This document shows positions 7,313-14,572 of a stretch of DNA of 28,104 bases, in pieces. Under the pieces are notes generated by a model. The model saw only the letters and a program-made list of their open reading frames with translations. It did not search any database and was not told the origin of the DNA. The translations under genes and the position numbers were made by a program. The DNA lies in NCBI GenBank assembly GCA_035628505.1, contig DASPJR010000119.1, positions 1 to 28,104 on the forward strand. The letters run 5' to 3'. Position 1 is the stretch's first letter. The number at the start of each line of letters is the position of its first letter. This stretch comes from DASPJR01 sp035628505. GTDB lineage: Bacteria; Planctomycetota; SZUA-567; H5-PLA8.

Positions 7313-8173
7313 TCACTTCTCAATCAGCTTCAGAATGCTCGCCGCGGGCACGCACTGCTTGACGACCATCTGCAGGTTTTCCTGCTTGCCGTCTTTATTC
7401 TCGTAGTAGATCGATTGCGTGCTCGCCACCATGCCGACGATCTCGCCGCGCTCGTTGAAGACCGCCGCGCCGCTGGAGCCGCGCGCGTAATCGGCTGTGA
7501 TTGCCATCATGTTGGATGCGGACTGATTCCGGCTGGAGACAAAATAGCGCGAGATGATCCCGGCCGTCAGCATGTAAAAGCGGCCGTCCGGATGGCTGAT
7601 CACTGAGACTTTTGAACCCACGGCTGCGTTCGGCAGAAGCGGCGCCGGCGAAAGTTTGGCGCCGTCGAGCTGCAAAATCGCGATGTCATCGCGCTTGCTC
7701 GCTGCGAGCACCGCTTTCACCGGATAAACCTGCCCCTCCGAGGTCATCGCCACAAGAGTTTCACGCGCGGGCGCGTCGACTACGTGATAGTTCGTCACGC
7801 AGACGCCATCGGCGCTCAACGCAAAGCCGCTGGCGGGCGCCACATGCCAGTCGGAACATTTGTCGCACTTAAAAATGCCCGCCATGATGAGAACGCTCGG
7901 CCGGCAGTGTTCGTAAAGACGGTCCGGCGGCGGCGTGCGCGCGGTGAGCGGCAGTTGCACGCGGCAGGAGGTGTTCTTGAGCTGCTCGATGAGTGCTGAA
8001 ATCTTTGTAGTCTTTCCCGCGGCGATCAGGGCGGCAGCCTGATCGTGAATGCGTTTGGTGATCTGCTTGTCGTCGACGGCAAACACGCTGCCGCCAGGAT
8101 TAGCCGGCTCTTCAGCGCGGCAGAGGGCCAGCGTCAGCAGCGTCCAACAGAGAAGCCAGCGCGACACCGTCAT
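7313..8173 (-). CDS. Exported trypsin-like serine protease (S1/HtrA-type catalytic domain)
   Basis: A 286-residue protein with an N-terminal signal peptide (hydrophobic 6-19, cleavage probably near Ala20). The catalytic triad is readable: His130 in TNYHVVD, Asp163 in RDDIAIL and Ser234 in RGSSGAAVF. A segment with paired cysteines (Cys103 and Cys106, plus Cys70 and Cys90) precedes the His motif and may bind metal or form disulfides. There is no PDZ domain after the protease domain, so it is shorter than DegP/HtrA proteins. It probably acts in the periplasm. GAGGTGATCC before the ATG at 8173 supports the start. It is transcribed away from the membrane-protein operon at 8326 and converges on the kinase gene. 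Confidence 0.88.
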   Translation of the reverse strand: MTVSRWLLCWTLLTLALCRAEEPANPGGSVFAVDDKQITKRIHDQAAALIAAGKTTKISALIEQLKNTSCRVQLPLTARTPPPDRLYEHCRPSVLIMAGIFKCDKCSDWHVAPASGFALSADGVCVTNYHVVDAPARETLVAMTSEGQVYPVKAVLAASKRDDIAILQLDGAKLSPAPLLPNAAVGSKVSVISHPDGRFYMLTAGIISRYFVSSRNQSASNMMAITADYARGSSGAAVFNERGEIVGMVASTQSIYYENKDGKQENLQMVVKQCVPAASILKLIEK

Positions 8174-8274
8174 GGATCACCTCGGAAAGGAAAGACGTCG
8201 AATATTAGACCCGTTCGGCGCCGCCACGCCAGCCTTTAAACCGCCGAGGCTGCTTAGAACGCCGCAAATTTTTC

Positions 8275-8303
8275 TTGCGTCGCAAACATGTTTGCGATAC
8301 AAA
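8275..8303 (+). promoter_or_regulatory. Predicted promoter whose spacer is a perfect palindrome (operator candidate)
   Basis: TTGCGT (8275-8280) and TACAAA (8298-8303) are separated by exactly 17 bp. The perfect 18-bp palindrome TCGCAAACATGTTTGCGA occupies 8280-8297 and so fills that spacer. The half-site CAAACATG recurs at 8300-8307. A dimeric repressor bound here would block RNA polymerase. The obvious candidate is the winged-helix protein encoded at 8973-9281 in the same operon. The hexamers are only partial matches to consensus, so the promoter itself is inference; the palindrome is certain. Confidence 0.55.
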
Positions 8304-8325
8304 CATGATTCGGGAGGGAATTGCA

Positions 8326-8976
8326 ATGGAAACAAACACATCCGATTTTCAGCATCCGCAGGACGTCGCTCGCTCGGCGCGCCGCCTGGCCTATCTCTCG
8401 CGCGGCTTGCCGCTCGCGGTGGTCGGCGTCTGGATGGCCGGCCTCAGCGGATTGCAGCTTACGGCGGCAGTGCTGCCGGCCATTCAGCCGTACGCGAAGG
8501 TGCTTTCGTTCGCGAGTGCGGTCGGCATGGTTCTCTGCCAGCTCTGGATCCGCCGGGCGCAGGCGCAATCGCCCTGCAGCGTGCGCACCCAGCGCGAAAG
8601 CAACACGCGCGAAGAGGCCACTCTTTTTGGGGTCATCACGCTGGGCGTGCTCGGGGTCGTCGCGCTGGCTGAGACGGGCCGCTTTGAGCAGCCGTGGATC
8701 GGACCTGCGTTCCTCTGTCTGATGCTGACTCTCGGCGGCGCCTATTTCATCTTTGAGGCCTTCCGTGTGAAGCTCTTTGAGCTGGCTTTGCTGGGCACGC
8801 TTTTCTTAGGGCTTTGCGTGTTGTCGCTTTACCTGGGTTCGTTCTCCCAGAACGGGGCTGCGTTCGACCAGGCGCTGAATACCACGCTCGCCGCATCGGG
8901 ACTGTTCTGCGCGCTCATCGGCATTCTGCTGCACCGCCGCTGGAGCGCCTGGCGCGCACAGGTGCTGCAGGCATGA
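8326..8976 (+). CDS. Six-helix integral membrane protein of unknown function
   Basis: A 216-residue protein with six hydrophobic segments: about 28-44, 50-72, 97-115, 125-144, 150-169 and 184-202. A basic loop between helices 2 and 3 (RRAQAQ to RTQRESNTREE) suggests a cytoplasmic side. No family motif was recognised. The start is taken at ATG 8326 because GGGAGG lies about 9 nt upstream; an in-frame ATG at 8275 would begin inside the promoter palindrome. It is followed by a winged-helix regulator with an ATGA overlap (8973-8976). Membrane protein plus small regulator of this kind is a common arrangement, in which the regulator controls the pair. Confidence 0.75.
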   Translation: METNTSDFQHPQDVARSARRLAYLSRGLPLAVVGVWMAGLSGLQLTAAVLPAIQPYAKVLSFASAVGMVLCQLWIRRAQAQSPCSVRTQRESNTREEATLFGVITLGVLGVVALAETGRFEQPWIGPAFLCLMLTLGGAYFIFEAFRVKLFELALLGTLFLGLCVLSLYLGSFSQNGAAFDQALNTTLAASGLFCALIGILLHRRWSAWRAQVLQA

Positions 8977-9281
8977 AAAACGTGACGGTGAAAAAGCCAC
9001 CCGAGCTCAACCTGCTCATTCATGAGCCGGCCCGCCTGAGCATCATGGCGACACTGGCTGAAGTCGTCGCGGCCGACTTCATGTTCCTGGCGGGAATCAC
9101 CAGCCTGACGCGCGGAAACCTTTCGACTCACCTGAACAAGCTGGTGGATGCCGGTTACGTTTCAGAAACAAAAGAGTTCGTCAATCAGAAACCGCGCTCG
9201 GAATACCGCATCACGCCAGAGGGCCGCGCCGCGTACCAGCAGTATCTCGCGGATTGGGCGCGGCTGACCGGGCGGAAGTGA
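8973..9281 (+). CDS. Winged-helix transcriptional regulator (HTH_34/MarR-like)
   Basis: A 102-residue single-domain DNA-binding protein. The pattern IHEPARLSIMATLAEV, DFMFLAGITSLTRGNLSTHL, KLVDAGYV, then KPRSEYRITPEGRAAY matches the small MarR/ArsR-like family with recognition helix NLSTHLNKL and a following wing. No ligand domain is present. The start is ATG 8973, overlapping the stop of the membrane-protein gene (ATGA). Likely target: the palindrome at 8280-8297 in front of the operon (inference from position and symmetry). Confidence 0.88.
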   Translation: MKNVTVKKPPELNLLIHEPARLSIMATLAEVVAADFMFLAGITSLTRGNLSTHLNKLVDAGYVSETKEFVNQKPRSEYRITPEGRAAYQQYLADWARLTGRK

Positions 9282-9342
9282 GTGCAAGTTTTGTCTTTAT
9301 TTCGATCCCTGAAAGCGGGTAACATGTTGGCAGGAGAGAGTT

Positions 9343-9705
9343 ATGAGCCTGGTAATTGAGACCGAGTCTCCGCCGTTAAAGCACTGGGATGATGGAAGTG
9401 TCCGCGTCGGCGCGTCTCGCGTAAAGCTTGAGACCATCATTGGGGCGCACAACAACGGTGATTCTCCGGAAGAGATTCACTATTCCTATCCGGCGGTTTC
9501 CCTCAAAGACGTTTATGCGGTGATCACCTATTACCTCGGGCACCGCGAATCAGTCGATGCGTACATCAAGGATCAGGAGCTGCGTGCGGCAGCGTTCCTC
9601 CAGGGTAGGGGGGCCTCCCTCGAGCTGAACGCCACCTCGAGAGAACGGCTGCAGGCCAGGAAAGCCGAACTGGAGAAGCAGCGGAATGCGGCCACTGGCG
9701 ATTGA
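9343..9705 (+). CDS. DUF433-like antitoxin candidate
   Basis: A 120-residue protein. Residues about 15-75 (HWDDGSVRVGASRVKLETII, then the SPEEIHYSYPAVSLKDVYAVITYYL block) have the DUF433 layout: a beta strand with G(T/S)RV, then a helix-turn-helix in which proteins of this family read ...YP.L...DV.AAL.YY. The C-terminal 45 residues are charged and helical. DUF433 proteins commonly act as DNA-binding antitoxins next to DUF5615 PIN-like toxins, and that is the neighbour here, overlapping by 20 nt. AGGAGAGA lies before the ATG at 9343. Confidence 0.85.
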   Translation: MSLVIETESPPLKHWDDGSVRVGASRVKLETIIGAHNNGDSPEEIHYSYPAVSLKDVYAVITYYLGHRESVDAYIKDQELRAAAFLQGRGASLELNATSRERLQARKAELEKQRNAATGD

Positions 9706-10036
9706 CGAAAATGTGAATCGCAAATTAGTGCGTGGCATTCTTCGCCACGCAACGGAACTAACCGTTTACCAGCCGCAGCAATTCAATTTATTAGGAGCTT
9801 CCGACCCGGAGATACTTTCATGGGCTGCGGGGTTGAACGCCGTTTTGCTTTCGCAAGATGCCGCGACGGTGCCACTCTTCGCCTACGAGCGTGTTGCAGC
9901 GGGGCTGGAGATGACCGGAGTCATCATCATTCCGCAACACCTGCCGCTGCGTCAAGCTGTCGATGAGACCCGGTGCTGCATGTTGTGTCTCACCGACGAA
10001 GAATGGCTGAACACAACCCTCCACCTCCCTATTTAG
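9686..10036 (+). CDS. DUF5615 PIN-like toxin candidate
   Basis: A 116-residue PIN-fold protein: IDENVNRKLVRGIL at the N-terminus supplies the first acidic residues (Asp6, Glu7), and LSQDAATV (about 54-62) supplies the next acidic site typical of PIN nucleases. Downstream, a GVIIIPQHLPLRQAVDE segment also fits DUF5615. Such proteins are predicted RNases in type II toxin-antitoxin pairs. The gene begins inside the end of the DUF433 gene, so production is coupled to the presumed antitoxin. Confidence 0.85.
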   Translation: MRPLAIDENVNRKLVRGILRHATELTVYQPQQFNLLGASDPEILSWAAGLNAVLLSQDAATVPLFAYERVAAGLEMTGVIIIPQHLPLRQAVDETRCCMLCLTDEEWLNTTLHLPI

Positions 10037-10144
10037 AGCACCGCGATTTATTTTTTGTTTTTCTCCGTACGCTCCTGTGACCCCCGTACAACCCCGCTGT
10101 TAGAGAGCCCCCCTACACGCGGGCTCGGGGTTGGAGGGCGCGCC

Positions 10145-11875
10145 ATGCAGGCTTATCCCATCACACCGAATGATCTGATGCCCGAACCGGGCGGGACGAC
10201 CAGCGTTCAGGTCCTGCCGATCGACGTCAAGGAAACAGTGCCTTTCCTGGAATCGCTCGCGGCAAAGAGCTCCTGGTGGGCCGTCTCAATCCTGCTCCAC
10301 GCCCTGGTTATCCTGCTCGCCGGGCTGATGTCGATGGCCATCGACCTGGGCGAAGAAGAGCCTGCCGTGGTGATGGTCACCGAGCTGGCTCACCGCACCG
10401 TCATCGAGACTGAAGTTCCGAAGCCAAAGTCGGACCTGGCCACCACACTGCTCTCGCAGCACGACACGCCGCCGACCGATCCGACCTCGACGGAGGCATC
10501 GAACATCGTCGTGCCGCCGGAGATCCTCGAAAAGGCTGAGCTTGGCGATCATTTTGAAACAATCAACCCCGACCGGCCGGACACGCAGAGCGCCTTTGGC
10601 AACCCGGACGCCCACATGTTTCACAGCACCAAGGGCAGCGATGACGAAGCCGGCGGAGGCGGAACGGGCGGCGTCGGCCTCGAAGACCTGATTGGCGTCG
10701 GAGGACTCAGTTCCCCCGGCACGGGCGGCGGCTGGGGTGGCGGTTCGGGAACGGGCACAGGAGTCGACAAAGGCTCCGGCCACGGCAGCTTCGGCTCGCG
10801 CAACGGCGGCGGCCGCAAACTTATGATCAAGAAGCACGGCGGCTCGGCAGCCACTGAGGGCGCCGTGGAACTCGCCCTGGACTGGCTGGCCCGCCACCAG
10901 GAAGCCGACGGAAGCTGGTCGGTACGCAAGACCGAAGGCCAGGGCGACTGGGATCCGGGCGTCACAGGCCTGGCGACGCTCGCGTTTCTAGGCGCGGGGC
11001 ACACTGAAAAAGTCGGTAAGTACAAGGAGAATGTCCAGAAAGCCGTCGCCTGGATGATCGCCGGCCAGCGCGAGGACGGCGCACTGGGCAGCGATCCAAA
11101 ATTCACCGAGCACCACGGCGGCTTCAGCTACCACCACGCAATCTGCGGATTGGCCCTCGCCGAGGCTGCCGGCATGGCCAACATTCCGACGACGCGAAAA
11201 GCCGCGCAGAAAGCCGTGGACTATTCCTGCAACATTCACCAGGCCGGCGAAGGCAGCGAGAAGATGGGCTGGCGCTATCAGCCCAAGAGCCCCGGCGACG
11301 TCTCGGCCACTGGCTGGTATGTCATGCAGCTCAAGAGCGCCAAAATCGCGGGCCTGCAGGTCGATGCGATGGCCTTCGATGGCGCGATCAGATTCCTCGA
11401 TAGCTGCGAAGAAAGCCCCGACAAAGTACAGCTCGAAGACAAAGCCTACGACGACGGCCGCCATCGCTACGGCTACACGGGAAAGGGCGCGATGGTGAAC
11501 ACGACATCCATCGGCGTGCTCTGCCGCCTGTTCATGGGCTGGAAAAAGGATGAATTTACCGGCGCCGCGCTGTGGCTGCGCCGCACCAATTCACCTGAAT
11601 GGCGCAAGGACCTGGGCCTGGCCAATGGTGGCGGCTGGCCCATGTATTACATGTACTACACGACGCTGACCATGTTCCAGCTCGGCGGCGATCATTGGCC
11701 GGCCTGGAACGAGCCGCTCAAGAAAGTGCTCCTCGAAAATCAGCGCAAAGACGGCGACTTCCGCGGTTCGTGGGACGCGCTCAGCCCCTGGGAATCGAAG
11801 GCCGGGCGTACATACACGACGGCACTGGGCGTTCTCTGCCTCGAGGTCTACTACCGCTACCAGCAACTGCGATAA
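10145..11875 (+). CDS. Membrane-anchored prenyltransferase/squalene-oxidase-repeat protein
   Basis: A 576-residue protein. One membrane helix lies at about 44-66 (WWAVSILLHALVILLAGLMS), followed by an acidic/Pro-rich stretch and a Gly-rich linker (about 170-225). The remaining 340 residues form an alpha-toroid: LALDWLARHQEADGSWS is a squalene-cyclase-type QxxDGSW repeat, and further AVAWMIAGQREDGALG, FSYHHAICGLALAEAAG and LLENQRKDGDF repeats follow. The DxDD cyclase motif was not seen, so enzyme activity is doubtful and a binding or scaffold role is possible. Proteins of this architecture are frequent in Planctomycetota. The ATG at 10145 is chosen because GGAGGG stands just before it; an in-frame ATG at 10055 would add a Pro-rich segment with no helix. 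A strong terminator follows at 11928. Confidence 0.85.
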   Translation: MQAYPITPNDLMPEPGGTTSVQVLPIDVKETVPFLESLAAKSSWWAVSILLHALVILLAGLMSMAIDLGEEEPAVVMVTELAHRTVIETEVPKPKSDLATTLLSQHDTPPTDPTSTEASNIVVPPEILEKAELGDHFETINPDRPDTQSAFGNPDAHMFHSTKGSDDEAGGGGTGGVGLEDLIGVGGLSSPGTGGGWGGGSGTGTGVDKGSGHGSFGSRNGGGRKLMIKKHGGSAATEGAVELALDWLARHQEADGSWSVRKTEGQGDWDPGVTGLATLAFLGAGHTEKVGKYKENVQKAVAWMIAGQREDGALGSDPKFTEHHGGFSYHHAICGLALAEAAGMANIPTTRKAAQKAVDYSCNIHQAGEGSEKMGWRYQPKSPGDVSATGWYVMQLKSAKIAGLQVDAMAFDGAIRFLDSCEESPDKVQLEDKAYDDGRHRYGYTGKGAMVNTTSIGVLCRLFMGWKKDEFTGAALWLRRTNSPEWRKDLGLANGGGWPMYYMYYTTLTMFQLGGDHWPAWNEPLKKVLLENQRKDGDFRGSWDALSPWESKAGRTYTTALGVLCLEVYYRYQQLR

Positions 11876-11927
11876 TCAGTGCCGATCTGAAGCACCCGTT
11901 CGCATCAGCTTGCACCCGTCCCTCGTG

Positions 11928-11958
11928 CCACTGGCCGCAGCCAGTGGCCTTTTCTTTT
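11928..11958 (+). terminator. Rho-independent terminator after the squalene-cyclase-like gene
   Basis: CCACTGGC (11928-11935), loop CGCA and GCCAGTGG (11940-11947) form a perfect 8-bp GC-rich stem, followed by CCTTTTCTTTT. Confidence 0.85.
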
Positions 11959-12004
11959 CGGATGATTCCCCCTCTTTTTCAAGCAACCTCTTGCGTTCAG
12001 CGAA

Positions 12005-12022
12005 AGTAACATATATGTTACT
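12005..12022. promoter_or_regulatory. Perfect 18-bp palindrome upstream of the CBM9-like gene
   Basis: AGTAACATATATGTTACT is identical to its reverse complement. It lies 49 bp before the ATG at 12072, in an AT-rich patch just after TTGCGT (11991-11996), which is a possible -35 element with TATGTT (12014-12019) as a weak -10 at 17-bp spacing. Position and symmetry suggest a regulator site; the binding protein is unknown. Confidence 0.5.
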
Positions 12023-12071
12023 AATAGCTTTTGGGCTCATCTTTATTAAAAACACAGAAGGGGGAAATCCA

Positions 12072-12785
12072 ATGCTCACCGCAACTAGACTTGTGCTGCT
12101 GATGCTGCTCAGCGCCGCCTCGCTGCTTTCCGCAGCGGAAGACAAGAAATCGGGGCCACCGGAAATCACCGTGCCTAAGCTGACACAGGCCGCGCCGAAG
12201 ATCGATGGCACTCTCGACGATGCCGCATGGAAAGACGCCGCCAAATCGACGCCGCTGGTGCGGACCTACGGCGAGGCCTCTTCGCTGCAGTGCACTTTCC
12301 GCATTCTGCAGGACGACAAAAATCTGTATATCGCCGTCGACTGCCCCGAGACAGACAGCGGCATCAAGGCACTGAAGCTCGATGTGACGGAGCACGACGG
12401 AGATCCGATCTGGGACGACGACTGCATCGAGCTATTCATCGATCCGTCCGGCAAACGCGATTTTCCGTACTACCAGATCATCATCAACCCCAAGAGCGTC
12501 ACCTTTGATGTCCAGATGAACGGCAACGGCGATCCGGACAAGGGCTGGGATCCGAAGTACGAAGCCAAGGCGCAGATCGGGAAAAGCGGCTGGACGGCCG
12601 AGTTCGCTCTGCCCTTCGCGATGTTCGACCGCACCGAAAAGAGCGCCGACGAGTGGACCTTCAATCTTGCGCATTCACGCAGCGCGGGCGAAGCGCTGTA
12701 CTGGGCGCCGGTGCATGACGAAAGTTCGCACCAGCCGGCGAAGTTCGGCAAGCTGAAAGGGATTGCCGTCCGCGCGCTGAAGTGA
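12072..12785 (+). CDS. Secreted CBM9-like (carbohydrate-binding family 9 / DOMON-type) protein
   Basis: A 237-residue protein with a signal peptide (MLTATRLVLLMLLSAASLLSA, cleavage near residue 22). The remainder follows the CBM9-like plan: APKIDGTLDDAAWKDA at the start, NLYIAVDCPETD, DPIWDDDCIELFIDPSGK with YYQIIINP, then GWTAEFALPFAMF and the FNLAHSR segment near the end. Such domains bind sugars or other small ligands in the periplasm or outside, often in polysaccharide-degrading proteins, but here no catalytic domain is attached. The start is the ATG at 12072 behind GAAGGGGGA; a longer frame from 11910 would run through the terminator and promoter region. Confidence 0.85.
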   Translation: MLTATRLVLLMLLSAASLLSAAEDKKSGPPEITVPKLTQAAPKIDGTLDDAAWKDAAKSTPLVRTYGEASSLQCTFRILQDDKNLYIAVDCPETDSGIKALKLDVTEHDGDPIWDDDCIELFIDPSGKRDFPYYQIIINPKSVTFDVQMNGNGDPDKGWDPKYEAKAQIGKSGWTAEFALPFAMFDRTEKSADEWTFNLAHSRSAGEALYWAPVHDESSHQPAKFGKLKGIAVRALK

Positions 12786-12793
12786 GGAGGGCT

Positions 12794-12814
12794 GGCTCTT
12801 GGCTCTTGGCTCTT
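12794..12814. repeat. Perfect heptamer array GGCTCTT, three units
   Basis: GGCTCTT occurs at 12794, 12801 and 12808 (the last as GGCTCTT running into TTAACGAC), directly next to the CRCRGAGG repeat at 12813-12890. It lies between the convergent CBM9-like and HEAT genes. Confidence 0.75.
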
Positions 12815-12897
12815 AACGACTTCAACACGGAGGCACGGAGAACACGGAGGTCACGGAGACTTTTTTAGTCTTCGGGATCTCCGTGTTCTTCTTTTTG
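12813..12897 (+). terminator. CRCRGAGG repeat, copy 3, folded into a probable terminator between convergent genes
   Basis: The head TTAACGACTTCA is followed by four CACGGAG units (12826, 12834, 12843, 12852). AACACGGAG (12841-12849) pairs perfectly with CTCCGTGTT (12879-12887), with an inner GACT/AGTC pairing around TTTTTT; CTTCTTTTT (12888-12896) follows, as expected for a terminator of the CBM9-like gene. The element also contains the last codons and the stop (12865-12867) of the HEAT-repeat gene on the other strand. Confidence 0.65.
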
Positions 12898-13836
12898 CAC
12901 AGTCTTACTTTGCCTGCGTTGAGTGCGGTGCGATGTGGGCACTCCGCCGGACGCTGGGCGCGGAGTTGCGCTCGCGGCGGCCTGCGCTTTGTTGATTCCC
13001 GGCACAGGCGTCGGGATGGCACTGAGAACCGCAAGCGCTTCAGCCACGGCAGCGCTGACGCGGGCATCGGTGTCCTGCACATGTTTGCGCAGAGCGGCAA
13101 TCGCGCGTTTGTCGCGAATCAATGCGAGCGCTTTGGCTGCATGCAGGCGTGTTTCGGCGTCGGGATGCTGCAGCGCGTGAACGATCGGCTCGGTCGCGCG
13201 CGGATCCTGCAGTGAAACGAGCAGCCGCATCGTCGCCAGACGCACGCGCTGGTCTTCATCCTGCAGCAGAGGCAGAAGCGGCGGCACGGCCTGGCGGTCG
13301 CCGAGTTCGCCCAGGCCTTCCAGCGCTGTCGAGCGCACGTACCATTTAGGGTTCTTGAGCGCCTCAATCAAGGCTTCGATGACGGCGCGGTCACCGGTGT
13401 CTTTCAAGCGCACGAAATCGTCATCAGTTCCCTTCACCAGATCCTGCCAGATGTAACGCCCGAGTCTGGCCAGCGCCTTCGCGGCGGCGGTGCGCAGATC
13501 CGGTTCAGCGTCACCGAGTGCCTTCATGAGCGGCGTAATCGCGCGGCGGTCTCCCAGGCGGCCAAGCGACTTGGCAGCGGCTTCGCGGACGGCATCGTCA
13601 GCGTCCGCCAGCGCGTTGATCAGCGCCGGAACGGCGCCGCGATCACCGAGTTCCCCCAGCGCGGCAGCGACCGTGCGCCGCACATGCGCATCTTTGGATT
13701 CCAAATCCTGCAGCAGCGGAGCAAGGGCACGCGAGTCATGCAGCTGCGCCAGTCCGGAGACAGCTGCGGCATATGTCTTCAGATCCAGGCTCCGCATACC
13801 GCGCTGGTACCACCAGAATTTGAGAGAAGAGATCAT
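12865..13836 (-). CDS. HEAT-repeat protein
   Basis: A 323-residue alpha-solenoid. From residue about 25 to 270 it is built of roughly seven HEAT units of about 30 residues with the pattern DxRAVxPLIxALxDxDxxVRxxAAxALGxLG, the form seen in PBS-lyase-type HEAT proteins. A 27-residue spacer (YIWQDLVKGTDDDFVRLKDT) splits repeats three and four. Residues 275-323 are Ala/Pro/Ser-rich and disordered. Such proteins usually hold partners together; no enzyme motif is present. The start is ATG 13836 with GGGGGGTG upstream; the longer frame from 13953 adds an unrelated leader. The last residues and the stop codon lie inside a dispersed repeat (see 12813-12897). Confidence 0.85.
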   Translation of the reverse strand: MISSLKFWWYQRGMRSLDLKTYAAAVSGLAQLHDSRALAPLLQDLESKDAHVRRTVAAALGELGDRGAVPALINALADADDAVREAAAKSLGRLGDRRAITPLMKALGDAEPDLRTAAAKALARLGRYIWQDLVKGTDDDFVRLKDTGDRAVIEALIEALKNPKWYVRSTALEGLGELGDRQAVPPLLPLLQDEDQRVRLATMRLLVSLQDPRATEPIVHALQHPDAETRLHAAKALALIRDKRAIAALRKHVQDTDARVSAAVAEALAVLSAIPTPVPGINKAQAAASATPRPASGGVPTSHRTQRRQSKTVQKEEHGDPED

Positions 13837-14220
13837 GTGACACCCCCCATTGCGAGAGGAGATAGGCGCCGCTTCAGTAAGCGGGCTCTGCGATACATTC
13901 AAACTATACCCCATGATGTTGAACCTCCGCCAATCCGATGATCCATTGTTCAAATGAACGTGTGGTCTGCGGCGGTTTCTACATGCTCGGATCAGTCATT
14001 TTCAGGCGGAATTGGCGAAGAACGGCTGTTTCTCCCGCCGTCTTCGCGCCGCGTGAACCAAATTGCCCCTCAGGACGCGTCGGCGGCACGTGAAAGTATT
14101 TTTATCTTTATGTTGTAAAATGCGTTGCTTTCGTGGAGACTAATGGCTCAACCGCTCGAAACAGAACCACCCCTTTGGCTGGTATTTGGAACGGGCAAAA
14201 ACAGAGGTTAGGAGAAGTAG
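13837..14220. other. Divergent intergenic region between the HEAT and cold-shock genes
   Basis: No gene is supported. An imperfect hairpin is visible: 14014-14026 (GGCGAAGAACGGC) against 14037-14050, with loop TGTTTCTCCC, lacking a T-tract. An AT-rich patch at 14097-14122 probably holds the cold-shock gene promoter, leaving a leader of about 100 nt, as is usual for csp genes. A TATAGT hexamer on the minus strand near 13905 could serve the HEAT gene; both are weak calls. Confidence 0.4.
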
Positions 14221-14427
14221 ATGGAGACCGGCAAAGTAAAGTGGTTCAATGATCAAAAGGGTTTCGGATTTATTACCCCCGATGCGGGCGGCAAAGACTT
14301 GTTCTGCCACCACAGCGAAATCAAAGCGGAAGGCTTCCGGTCACTCTCGGAAGGACAGGCCGTTTCTTATGTCGCTATCCAGGACGCCAAAGGCCCCAAG
14401 GCTACCCAGGTGACACCGATCAAGTAA
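14221..14427 (+). CDS. Cold-shock protein (CspA family)
   Basis: A 68-residue single cold-shock domain. METGKVKWFNDQKGFGFI carries the RNP1 motif KGFGFI, and DLFCHHSEI corresponds to RNP2 (usually VFVHHS-like). TPDAGGKD and the VSYVAIQDAKGPKATQV end complete the OB fold. It binds single-stranded RNA/DNA and acts as an RNA chaperone. GGAGAAG precedes the ATG, and a strong terminator follows, so it is a single-gene unit. Confidence 0.97.
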   Translation: METGKVKWFNDQKGFGFITPDAGGKDLFCHHSEIKAEGFRSLSEGQAVSYVAIQDAKGPKATQVTPIK

Positions 14428-14452
14428 ATTCAGTCTGAACCTGAAAAGTCAG

Positions 14453-14486
14453 AAAAACGCCTCCTCACCGGAGGCGTTTTTCTTTT
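14453..14486 (+). terminator. Rho-independent terminator of the cold-shock gene
   Basis: AAAAACGCCTCC (14453-14464), loop TCACC and GGAGGCGTTTTT (14470-14481) form a perfect stem, continued by CTTTTG. It ends 87 nt before the trpB start. Confidence 0.9.
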
Positions 14487-14572
14487 GTTTCCAGCGCTGC
14501 ACCATTCAGCAACTGACAATTCGCGCGCCGTCTTTTAGACTTCAGCACACGCATTTTTCAGGAGGCACGGCC

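Noticed and set aside
8049..8672. Open frame of 207 codons across the protease start and the membrane-protein gene
   Set aside because: It lies in another frame over two better-supported genes and the operator region.
11910..12071. Longer N-terminus of the CBM9-like protein
   Set aside because: It would translate through a terminator and an operator-like palindrome; the start at 12072 yields a clear signal peptide.
13954..14220. Possible tRNA or small RNA gene in the divergent gap
   Set aside because: No cloverleaf or T-loop (GTTCRANNC) could be found; only one imperfect hairpin is present.
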